The notes beneath the pieces are model-generated. The model made no database searches and was not told the origin of the DNA. It saw nothing but the letters and a program-made list of their open reading frames with translations. Shown here one piece after another: positions 50,360 to 58,401 of a stretch of DNA of 64,000 nt. Source of the DNA: Gammaproteobacteria bacterium (GTDB lineage: Bacteria; Pseudomonadota; Gammaproteobacteria; Ga0077536); NCBI GenBank assembly GCA_020849475.1, contig JADLGE010000009.1, forward strand, positions 124,001-188,000, written 5' to 3'. Position 1 is the stretch's first letter. Every line of letters begins with the position of its first letter. Both the position numbers and the translations under genes were made by a program.

Positions 50360-51945
50360 CGCGCGCCGGCCTTGGCCGGCACCTCGATTTTCTGCACGCT
50401 GCCATAGGCGCCTTCGACGCCGTCGCTGTCGATGGTCTTGACGTGCATGAAATACGCGCCGCCCTTGGGGCGTTTGAATCTCGCTTCGGCGCCGTCCACA
50501 TGCATGTCGATCACGGGCGCGCTGAAGTTTTCATCGCTGGCAAGCTGAAACTGGAAAGTCTGACCCGGCTCGCCGGCGCGCCAGCGTACGCTCATATGCT
50601 CCTTGTCGACGGCCGGCGCTTCCATGGCCGGCGCCGGCGGCAAGCGACGGAACTGCTGGGTATCGCTGTAGGGGCCCTGACCTTCGGCGTCGGTGACCGA
50701 TGCCACGCGCCAATGGTAGAGACCAGGCGGCAGCGCCTGCGGCGTGGTGGCATGGCTGGCGGTGATGGCGTCGTCGTCCATCACGAGGTCGGTGAATTTG
50801 TCGTCGCGTGCAACCTGCAGGTGATAGCGCGTGACTGTCGCGCTCTCGCCCCAGCTCATCGGCGGCTTCTCTTCCGGCACGCCGGCGCCCGGCGCGGGGG
50901 TGGTCAACAGTGGCGGCTCTGGACGCGCGTCGAGTTCGAAGGCGTGATCCGCACTGAGGCCTTCCAGGCCCTGGGCATCGATGCCGCGCACGCGCAGGAA
51001 GTAATGGCCGTCGGGCACATCGATGGCACGCAGGCGCGTGCCATCGGCGCGACCATCGAACAGCGGGCTGTCGAACTGCGTGTCGGCGGCGAGTTGAAAG
51101 CGATAGGCCTTGGCGTTCGCCAGCGCCGGCACGCTGAAAGCCACCGGCACCCGTTCCACGCGCAGCGGCAGCGCCGTGAGGTCGGGTTGCGGCAACAGCA
51201 CCACCGGCGCGCTGGGCGCGGCCGACGCCGTGGCGACGGTGCCATAACCCGCGTCGACATCGACGCCGCTGGCGCTGGTATTGACCGCAACCTTGCCTTC
51301 CAGCACTTCACTGCGCGTCGCATTACTGGCGGCGTTGACGCGATAACGCGTGCCACGCACCGCCGTGACGGCTGCCGGCGTGCTGATCTCGAAACGCCCC
51401 GGTCCTTTGCCGAGCGGCGCGACCAGGTTTTCCATGCGGCCCTGGGTGAGGCGCACCTGGGTGTCGTAGTAGTCGGTGTTCTCGAAACTGCCGAGCGCGT
51501 CGAGATGGAGTTCCCCCTCGGCGTGCACCAGCACGCGTGAGCCGTCGGCGAATTCGAGGGTGACATTGGCATCCTTGCCGGTCTGGATGACATCGCCGCT
51601 GCGCAATTGCATGCCGACCGTCAAGGGGCGTGCAGCGCGCTTGCCGCGCAGCTCCGCCTGGCCATGGGCGGCCGCGACCTTGGCGATGGCATCGACGCGT
51701 CGCAGCCATTCGACCGGGATGCGCAGGCGCGTGCCGGGCGGAATGTGTTGCGGATCGTTGATGCGATTGAGGGTCTGGATGCGCGGCCAGTACTTGATGC
51801 CGGCCAGGTAGCGTTCGGTGAGGTTCCAGGGATTGTCGCCGTCCTGCACGGTGTAAATCCATTCGGCGGCGTGGCCGGCGTGGCTCATCATGAGCGCAAG
51901 CAGGAACAAGGCCAGATGGAGTTGATGAACGTGGCGCGGCAACAT
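50314..51945 (-). CDS. FecR-domain protein with N-terminal LysM-like segment
   Basis: YTVQDGDNPWNLTERYLAGIKYWPRIQTLNRINDPQHIPPGTRLRIP; FecR core VRGTRYRVNAASNATRSEVLEGKVAV; C-terminal TM. Confidence 0.88.
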   Translation of the reverse strand: MLPRHVHQLHLALFLLALMMSHAGHAAEWIYTVQDGDNPWNLTERYLAGIKYWPRIQTLNRINDPQHIPPGTRLRIPVEWLRRVDAIAKVAAAHGQAELRGKRAARPLTVGMQLRSGDVIQTGKDANVTLEFADGSRVLVHAEGELHLDALGSFENTDYYDTQVRLTQGRMENLVAPLGKGPGRFEISTPAAVTAVRGTRYRVNAASNATRSEVLEGKVAVNTSASGVDVDAGYGTVATASAAPSAPVVLLPQPDLTALPLRVERVPVAFSVPALANAKAYRFQLAADTQFDSPLFDGRADGTRLRAIDVPDGHYFLRVRGIDAQGLEGLSADHAFELDARPEPPLLTTPAPGAGVPEEKPPMSWGESATVTRYHLQVARDDKFTDLVMDDDAITASHATTPQALPPGLYHWRVASVTDAEGQGPYSDTQQFRRLPPAPAMEAPAVDKEHMSVRWRAGEPGQTFQFQLASDENFSAPVIDMHVDGAEARFKRPKGGAYFMHVKTIDSDGVEGAYGSVQKIEVPAKAGARWWMLVFLPLIALAL

Positions 51946-52088
51946 GACGACTTCCTTTTCCCATCTCTGGCGCCGAGGCCATCCGTGGGTGAGCTGTGTG
52001 ATAGACCGACGGCGCGGTCCGACACCCCCATGCTACTCAAGGCAGGCGAGGAGGTCACGATTTCGCGGTTAGAATCGTGTCACTTGCA

Positions 52089-52155
52089 GCTGCGGATTCA
52101 TTCGTTCATTTTCATGCCGCGCGATTATCGTGAATGTCAGACTGAAGTCTGACAC
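52089..52155. repeat. degenerate family A element followed by family B palindrome GAATGTCAGACTGAAGTCTGACAC
   Basis: Family B at 52132-52155 read directly; degenerate A-like tgcggATTCATTCG at about 52091-52104. Confidence 0.7.
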
Positions 52156-52215
52156 TGGCGTATGAATGACTTCGCACCCTCGACCGAGCCCCAACCACAC
52201 GAGGAATCCTTCACC

Positions 52216-53139
52216 ATGAAATTCGGACTCATGAGCGGTGCATCCATGCACGGTGTCAGCGTCGATTCGATAGTCGAGCTGGCGCGGCGCGCCGAGGGCG
52301 CGGGTTTTGACACGCTGTGGATGGCGCACATCCGCTCCATCGATGCCATCGCGGCACTCGGTGTCGCCGGCCGCGAGACCTCGCGCATCGAACTCGGCAC
52401 CGCGGTCACGCCCACTTATCCGCGCCATCCGATGGCGATGGCGCAGCAGGCCTTGACCACCGCGCAGCTCAGCGGCAACCGTTTCGTGCTCGGCATCGGT
52501 CTGTCCCACAAGCTGGTGGTGGAGGGCATGCTCGGCATGTCCTATGCGCAGCCCGCGCGACACATGCGCGAGTATTTGAAGATCCTGCGACCGCTGCTAC
52601 GCGGTGAAATGGTCAATTTCGACGGCGAGGAATTCCGCGTCGCCAATTTGCAGGTGGCGGTGCCCGGCGTCAGCGACGTACCGGTGGTGGTGGCGGCGCT
52701 CGGCGAACACATGCTGCGCTTGAGCGGCCGTCTCGCCGACGGCACCAGCACCTGGATGACCGGGCCGCGCACCATCGCCGAACATATCGTCAAACATCTG
52801 CTGCCGGCCGCGGCGGCGGCGGGCCGTCCGGCGCCGCGCATCATCGGCGGTTATCCCATCGTGCTGACCAAGGACGTCGCCGCGGCGCGCGCGGTGATCG
52901 GCAAGACGCTCGAAATCTACGGGCAGTTGCCGAGCTATCGCGCGATGCTCGATCGTGAAGGCTACGGAGGCCCGGCCGATCTCGCGCTGGTCGGTGACGA
53001 AGCAACGCTGCGGCGCGAAATCGGCCGCATCCGCGACAGCGGCGTGACCGATTTCAACGCGGCCATCAGCGACACCGATGCGGGCGCCTTCGCGCGGACT
53101 TTCGAATTCCTGGCGGCGGTGAAGGGCGAGTTTGCCTGA
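52216..53139 (+). CDS. LLM-class flavin-dependent oxidoreductase
   Basis: MKFGLMSGASMHGVSVDSIVELARRAEGAGFDTLWMAHIRSIDAI; RIELGTAVTPTYPRHPMAMAQQALTT. Confidence 0.9.
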   Translation: MKFGLMSGASMHGVSVDSIVELARRAEGAGFDTLWMAHIRSIDAIAALGVAGRETSRIELGTAVTPTYPRHPMAMAQQALTTAQLSGNRFVLGIGLSHKLVVEGMLGMSYAQPARHMREYLKILRPLLRGEMVNFDGEEFRVANLQVAVPGVSDVPVVVAALGEHMLRLSGRLADGTSTWMTGPRTIAEHIVKHLLPAAAAAGRPAPRIIGGYPIVLTKDVAAARAVIGKTLEIYGQLPSYRAMLDREGYGGPADLALVGDEATLRREIGRIRDSGVTDFNAAISDTDAGAFARTFEFLAAVKGEFA

Positions 53140-53158
53140 GGCCGGGCGAGCGCGGCGC

Positions 53159-53980
53159 TCAGTAGCCGCGATGGCCGATGCTGAAATCATTGCGACCGCA
53201 GCGGTCGACACCGCGCAGCAACCATAGCGGTCGCTGCGCGAATTCCACCGGCGCGCTGTTGGATGCGCCGCCCATGTCGAGGCTGCGGTCATAGTGTGAG
53301 GTCGATGGCATGTAGCGCACCGCAAAGCCCGCGCGTCGCCGTCCCGAAGTATTGGCTTGCGAGCCGTGTACGATTTCGACGTCGTGCAGTGAGACCTGGC
53401 CGGCCTCGAGCTCGATGTTGCGCACCTTGCTCAAGTCAATGCGTGGGTCGTTAAGCACGTTGTTCAGCACCAGGTCTTCGCGCGGGCTGATTGCATGGCT
53501 GAATTCCCCCATGCGGTGCGAGCCCGGGATGACGCGCATGCAGCCGTTGTCGACGCCTACATCGTCGAGCGCCATCCATACCGTCACCGTCGCGCGCGGA
53601 CGTATCGGCCAGTACTGACCGTCCTGATGCCACGGCACTTCGAGGCCGGTGGCGGCCGGTTTGCAGAATATGGCCGAGGCCCACAGGATGATGTCGGGGC
53701 CAATGATCTGCTCGACGAGGTCGAGCAGCGTGGGGTCACTGACGTAGTCGAAGAATTCGCGCGCCAGGGTCGAATCCTGCGCGCCTTCCTGCGGCACGTG
53801 GGGCAGGGCGATGAAGTCCGGTCGCACCTCGCGGCGCGCGGCGAGCAACTTGTCGAGCGCAGCCCGCAGCGCGGTCAGACGCGTGGCGGACAAACGCCAG
53901 CCCGGCGTCAACTGGCCATCGTGATGGTAGCGCGCGACTTCCTCCGCGCTTAAGGGGGAAGCAGTGCGCGCGCCGCCCAC
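53159..53980 (-). CDS. phytanoyl-CoA dioxygenase (PhyH) family protein
   Basis: VPWHQDGQYWPIRP (HxD), MRVIPGSHRMGEF, LHDVEIVHGSQAN. Confidence 0.9.
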   Translation of the reverse strand: MGGARTASPLSAEEVARYHHDGQLTPGWRLSATRLTALRAALDKLLAARREVRPDFIALPHVPQEGAQDSTLAREFFDYVSDPTLLDLVEQIIGPDIILWASAIFCKPAATGLEVPWHQDGQYWPIRPRATVTVWMALDDVGVDNGCMRVIPGSHRMGEFSHAISPREDLVLNNVLNDPRIDLSKVRNIELEAGQVSLHDVEIVHGSQANTSGRRRAGFAVRYMPSTSHYDRSLDMGGASNSAPVEFAQRPLWLLRGVDRCGRNDFSIGHRGY

Positions 53981-53987
53981 AGGCGCC

Positions 53988-54533
53988 TCAGGCCGAAGCC
54001 ACGGCGCGCAAATTCCCTTGCTCGTCCAACATGAGACCGGCGGCGCGTGCCGCGTCCTTCATCGACGCGGGCCAACCGACGCGGCCCGGGTCGTGACCGC
54101 CGACCACCGCCAGCATCATGGCGGTCTCGCTGCCGACATTGCGGAAGCCGCGCATGATCTGCACCGGCACCGAGATCACGTCGTAGGGTTCGAGGATCAC
54201 TTCCTTCTCGCCATTCGGGCCCCAGTAAATCGCCCAGCGCCCGGTCAGCGGCATGAACACCTCCTGGGTGAGATGGGAATGCAGGGCCGCGCCCTTGCCG
54301 GGCTCGGAGCGGATCATGGCCAGATGGAAATCCTGCGGTGGGATCTGCGGCTGCATGCTGTCGTCTTCCTGCACACCGTTGCCGATGATGCTGAAGATTT
54401 CGCGCTCATGGCCTGGAATGCGCGTATCGAGAAAGGCCTCGGCCGAGCTCTTCTGATTCTTGAAACGCGCGACATTGCGCTCCATTTCTTCGACCGTGAA
54501 GTCGATGTCGGTAATTTCAGCGTACTGCACCAT
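53988..54533 (-). CDS. cupin-domain protein
   Basis: GKGAALHSHLTQEVFMPLTGRWAIYWG; PVQIMRGFRNVG. Confidence 0.85.
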   Translation of the reverse strand: MVQYAEITDIDFTVEEMERNVARFKNQKSSAEAFLDTRIPGHEREIFSIIGNGVQEDDSMQPQIPPQDFHLAMIRSEPGKGAALHSHLTQEVFMPLTGRWAIYWGPNGEKEVILEPYDVISVPVQIMRGFRNVGSETAMMLAVVGGHDPGRVGWPASMKDAARAAGLMLDEQGNLRAVASA

Positions 54534-54688
54534 GGTTGTTCTCCCCGCGAGCGAATGTGACGGCCAGACTATCGCCGCCTGCGCGGCCGTGGCAAGCCAC
54601 CCACCGATTGAGTAAGTGCCAGCGCGTGGCGCGGCGCGCGACAATGGCGGGCAATCGAAGCGGCGCCAAGGCGCGGAGCAGCTATCCC

Positions 54689-55771
54689 ATGACTACCCTT
54701 TCGGCCGGCGGCCGTGATCGTCTGCGTTTCGGCATCTTCATGCCGACCGTCAGCAACAGCCCGAATATCAGCCATTACAAGGCCGACCAGGCGGATTGGA
54801 CATTCGCCGCCAACCGCGCCATCGGCCTCGCGGCCGAGGAGGTGGGCTTCGATTTCCTGTTCCCGGTCAGCCGCTGGCGCACCATCGGCGGTGACATCGA
54901 CTACCACGGCAAGTCGCTGGAGACCATGACCTGGGCAGCCGCCATGCTGGCCTCGACTTCGCGCATCCAGATCTTCTCGACCGTGCACGTGCCGGCTTTC
55001 AACCCGGTGGTGGCGGCCAAGATGGGCGCCAGTCTCGATCACATCGGCAACGGGCGCTGGGGCATCAATATCGTCAGTGGCTGGAACCGCAGCGAGTTCG
55101 ACATGATGGGCATCGAGATGCTCGAACATGGCAAGCGTTACCAGCGCTCGGAGGATTTCATCAAAATTCTGAAGGGGCTGTGGACCGCGCCGCCCGGCAG
55201 CTTCAATTTCGAGTCCGAGCATTACACCGTGCGCGGCGGTTATGTGATGCCGCAACCGAGCGCGCGCCCGCACCCGACCATTGTCAATGCTGGCACCTCG
55301 AACGACGCGCGCGAGATGGTGGCGCGCCAGTGTGACTGGGCCTTCGTGTGTCCGGTCTCCATGGACGACGCGCAGGATCTGGCCGCTGATTTCAAGGCGC
55401 GCGCGCAGGGCTATGGACGCAGCGTGCGTCTGGTATGCATGGTGCTGCCGGTGTGGGCGGCAACCCGCGCCGAGGCCGAAGCTGAAAGAGCGCGCGTCGT
55501 CGAGCAGATGGATGCGGTGGCGGTGCGCAACTGGGCCGACGGCGTAGGCCTGGAAAGCGGCTCGTTCAGTCAGCAGACGCTGGAGACCTTCGCTTTCGGC
55601 GCCGGCTCGCTGCCGTTGCTCGGCACCGCCGACGAGGTCGCCGAGCAGATTGCCGAACTCTATCGCCGCGGCATGGATGGCGTGCTCATGAGTTATATGG
55701 ATTATCTTGGCGATACGCGGCGCTTTGGCCAGGACATCGTGCCGCGGCTGCGCGCCATGGGCGTGGTGTGA
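54689..55771 (+). CDS. LLM-class flavin-dependent monooxygenase (RutA/SfnG-like group)
   Basis: FGIFMPTVSNSPNISHYKAD, WRTIGGDIDYHGKSLETMTWAAAMLASTSRIQIFSTVHVPAFNPVVAAKMGASLDHIGNGRWGINIVSGWNRSEFDMMG. Confidence 0.9.
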   Translation: MTTLSAGGRDRLRFGIFMPTVSNSPNISHYKADQADWTFAANRAIGLAAEEVGFDFLFPVSRWRTIGGDIDYHGKSLETMTWAAAMLASTSRIQIFSTVHVPAFNPVVAAKMGASLDHIGNGRWGINIVSGWNRSEFDMMGIEMLEHGKRYQRSEDFIKILKGLWTAPPGSFNFESEHYTVRGGYVMPQPSARPHPTIVNAGTSNDAREMVARQCDWAFVCPVSMDDAQDLAADFKARAQGYGRSVRLVCMVLPVWAATRAEAEAERARVVEQMDAVAVRNWADGVGLESGSFSQQTLETFAFGAGSLPLLGTADEVAEQIAELYRRGMDGVLMSYMDYLGDTRRFGQDIVPRLRAMGVV

Positions 55772-55805
55772 CGAACCGCTGTTCAATCACTTTAAGGAAC
55801 TCAGC

Positions 55806-56312
55806 ATGAAGGCCGTACAGATTCGCCAGATGGTGCACGCAAATATCTGCGTGCGTGACATGGAGCGCACCGTGCCGTTCTACGAAATGCTCGGCTTCGA
55901 GAAATTCGCCGACCAGGAGTTCGGACCCGGCGCCGGTGTGTGGCCGGGCCTGGGGTTGGACACCCAGCGGCGCTTTCGCGCGGTGTTCATGAAGATTCCG
56001 GGTGACAAGCCGGTGCCCTTCCTCGACATCATCCAGTTCCTCGATCAGCCGACACGCGGCGAGGCCTACAAGACTTTGGACAACGTCGGCATCTGTCGCC
56101 TGTGCTTCGAAGTGGCGGACATCGATGCCGTTGCGGCGCACCTCGCCGCCCAGGGCGTCGAGTTCGTCGGGCCGGTGTCGCCGTACGAAACCGCGCCGGG
56201 CGTTGCGCCGTCAGGGGTGGAGGCGAAATTTCTTTGTGTGCGCGATCCCGACGGCACGGTCATCGAATACGCGCAGTTCGCGCAGGACGCACTGGATGTG
56301 ATCAAGGCCTAA
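55806..56312 (+). CDS. VOC (glyoxalase/bleomycin-resistance) family protein
   Basis: MVHANICVRDMERTVPFYEMLGFEKF; VGICRLCFEVADIDAVAAHL; FLCVRDPDGTVIEYAQF. Confidence 0.9.
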   Translation: MKAVQIRQMVHANICVRDMERTVPFYEMLGFEKFADQEFGPGAGVWPGLGLDTQRRFRAVFMKIPGDKPVPFLDIIQFLDQPTRGEAYKTLDNVGICRLCFEVADIDAVAAHLAAQGVEFVGPVSPYETAPGVAPSGVEAKFLCVRDPDGTVIEYAQFAQDALDVIKA

Positions 56313-56313
56313 A

Positions 56314-56337
56314 TAGGTGCGAATTCATTCGCACCTA
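56314..56337. repeat. family A palindrome TAGGTGCGAA-TTCA-TTCGCACCTA
   Basis: Direct reading; 10-bp stem, TTCA loop. Confidence 0.92.
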
Positions 56338-57186
56338 CAGGGGCCGCAGTTGCGGAAAATCTTCGTGGCGGAACGGCGCGCCATCGGGCGCCTGCGCCAT
56401 CTTCTTCAAGGGGTGACGGCCGCCGTCGTCGTGTTTCAAACCATCGACATTGGCCATGCCGTCGTGGGGGCGCGTCGCGACCCACGCATCGTCACCGAAG
56501 AAGCGCAGCGACAAGGTGCGACGGCGCACACCCGCGCGGGTCGGCGCACCGCCGTGCAGCACGGCGGGATGAAACGCCACCACATCGCCGGGCTGCACTG
56601 CCCATGACAATATCGGGAACTCATCGCGCGCCTGCTCGATGGCGGGAATGGGCGGCCACTCGGCGGGATTGAAAAGATTGGCGGCCTCGTCATCGGGATT
56701 GAAGGCGCTCGGGTTGTAGAGCGGGCCGCGGTGTGAGCCGCGAATGAATTCCAGCGAATATTCTTTTTCGACCGGGTCGAGGTTGGCCCACATCACCATC
56801 AGATGGTCTCCGCTGGCGGGCAGGTAGGGCAGGTCTTGATGCCAGGGCGTACGCCGCGTGTCGGCGCCGTCCTTCAGCCAGATCTGCTCGTACATGAGCC
56901 ACACATTGCCGCAGCCGAAAATTTCCCCTGCGACATCCGCAAGCGGCGTCTCGCGCAGAAACTGCCGATAGGCGGCGTAGCTGTCAGGGTTGGCCTGGTC
57001 TTGATAGAACGTGCCCGGCGTGCCGAGCAGCACGGGGCCAGCGCCGGGGCCGGGATTGTTCAGTGTCCACTCGTAACAGGCGCTGGCGAGTTGCAGCGCG
57101 CGGGCATCGAGCACGCCAGGCAGAAACACCACGCCGTCTTCCTGGAAGCGGGTGCGCAGAGCGGAGAGGTGATCGTGGGAAAACAT
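56335..57186 (-). CDS. phytanoyl-CoA dioxygenase (PhyH) family protein
   Basis: TPWHQDLPYLPASGDHLMVMWANLDPVEKEYSLEFIRGSHRGPLYNP; GDVVAFHPAVLHGG. Confidence 0.9.
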   Translation of the reverse strand: MFSHDHLSALRTRFQEDGVVFLPGVLDARALQLASACYEWTLNNPGPGAGPVLLGTPGTFYQDQANPDSYAAYRQFLRETPLADVAGEIFGCGNVWLMYEQIWLKDGADTRRTPWHQDLPYLPASGDHLMVMWANLDPVEKEYSLEFIRGSHRGPLYNPSAFNPDDEAANLFNPAEWPPIPAIEQARDEFPILSWAVQPGDVVAFHPAVLHGGAPTRAGVRRRTLSLRFFGDDAWVATRPHDGMANVDGLKHDDGGRHPLKKMAQAPDGAPFRHEDFPQLRPL

Positions 57187-57254
57187 GGGTGCACCTCGCG
57201 AGTGGATGGCAAGAACCATACCCGCGGGACGTAGCGGATGCCATTCCTAATTCC

Positions 57255-57281
57255 TGTGGGCCAGACTGAAGTCTGACCCAC
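57255..57281. repeat. family B palindrome TGTGGGCCAGACTGAAGTCTGACCCAC
   Basis: Direct reading. Confidence 0.85.
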
Positions 57282-57305
57282 CATGGCCGCCCAAATCTCT
57301 GCTTT

Positions 57306-58319
57306 CTAAATCAGCTTCTTGTCGCGCAGCTCGTCTTTTACGTAGGCGTAATAGATTGGCGCCGCCATCAATCCCGTCAGGCCAAAGGCCGCTTCCATCG
57401 CCAGCATCGCCAGCAGCAACTCCCAGGCGCGTGCATGAATCTGGCCGCCGACGATGCGTGCGTTCAGGAAATACTCGAGCTTGTGGATGATGACGAGATA
57501 GCTCAGTGACGCGACCGCGAGGCCCAGCGACTGGCTCAGGCTGACGGTGAAGATCATGGTGTTGGAAATGAGATTGCCGAGTATCGGTATCAGGCCCAGC
57601 ACGAAGGTCAGGACCACCAGGGTCTTGGCGAAGGGCAGCGTGACGTCGAACCACGGCAGCACTACCAAAAGATAAATCGCGGTGAACACAGTGTTGATGG
57701 CGGAGATGCGCACCTGCGCGAACACCACGCGGCGAAACGCCAGAATCAAATGCCGCGCGCGCTCCGCCAGCGCCACCGACAGCGGGCCGCGGTCCGGTCG
57801 CAGGCTGGCGCTTTCGAGCGACAGCAACGCGCCTATCACCATGCCGACCACGATATGCGCGAGCGCGCGGCCGACGCCGGTGCCGGCCACCTGAAAGACC
57901 TCGGCATGCTCGCGCAGCCAGGACACCAGCGCCTGGCGCAGTTCTTCGGTGTCTTCCGGTACGTAATGCAGCAGCCAGGCCGGCAGGCTGGCACGTGAGT
58001 GTTCAATGATTTCGGCCATGCGTTGAATGAGCGCCGGCAGGTTGCCGCCGTCATTGCGCATGAAGGACACCAGCGACAGGATGGCGCCGGACGTCGCGGC
58101 GATCACTATCGTCGCTATCAAGGCCACTGCCAGCAGGCGTGGTGTTTCGTGCTGGGTGTCAGCCTTGCGCAGCAGCGGCACCAGCGCGTCGACCAGCGCG
58201 AAGATCAGCAGGCCCGCGAGCAGCGACGGCAGCAGATGGATGTACAGCAGCCACAGCAGGCCCACACCAAACAGTATCCAGGTGGCAATGTCGTAGCGTG
58301 AGAGCGACGGCGAAGTCAT
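57306..58319 (-). CDS. AI-2E/PerM family transporter
   Basis: LPSLLAGLLIFALVDALVPLL; FVLGLIPILGNLISNTMIFTVSLSQSLGLAVASLSYLVIIHKLEYFLNARIVGGQIHARAWELLLAMLAMEAAFGLTGLMAAPIYYAYVKDEL. Confidence 0.9.
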   Translation of the reverse strand: MTSPSLSRYDIATWILFGVGLLWLLYIHLLPSLLAGLLIFALVDALVPLLRKADTQHETPRLLAVALIATIVIAATSGAILSLVSFMRNDGGNLPALIQRMAEIIEHSRASLPAWLLHYVPEDTEELRQALVSWLREHAEVFQVAGTGVGRALAHIVVGMVIGALLSLESASLRPDRGPLSVALAERARHLILAFRRVVFAQVRISAINTVFTAIYLLVVLPWFDVTLPFAKTLVVLTFVLGLIPILGNLISNTMIFTVSLSQSLGLAVASLSYLVIIHKLEYFLNARIVGGQIHARAWELLLAMLAMEAAFGLTGLMAAPIYYAYVKDELRDKKLI

Positions 58320-58401
58320 GCGAGTTCCTCGCCGCCGCAGATGCGGACAGGCCGCGCAATACGCGCGGCCCAGCGCAGACCAGGCAGGGGGCGGTTGCGC
58401 C

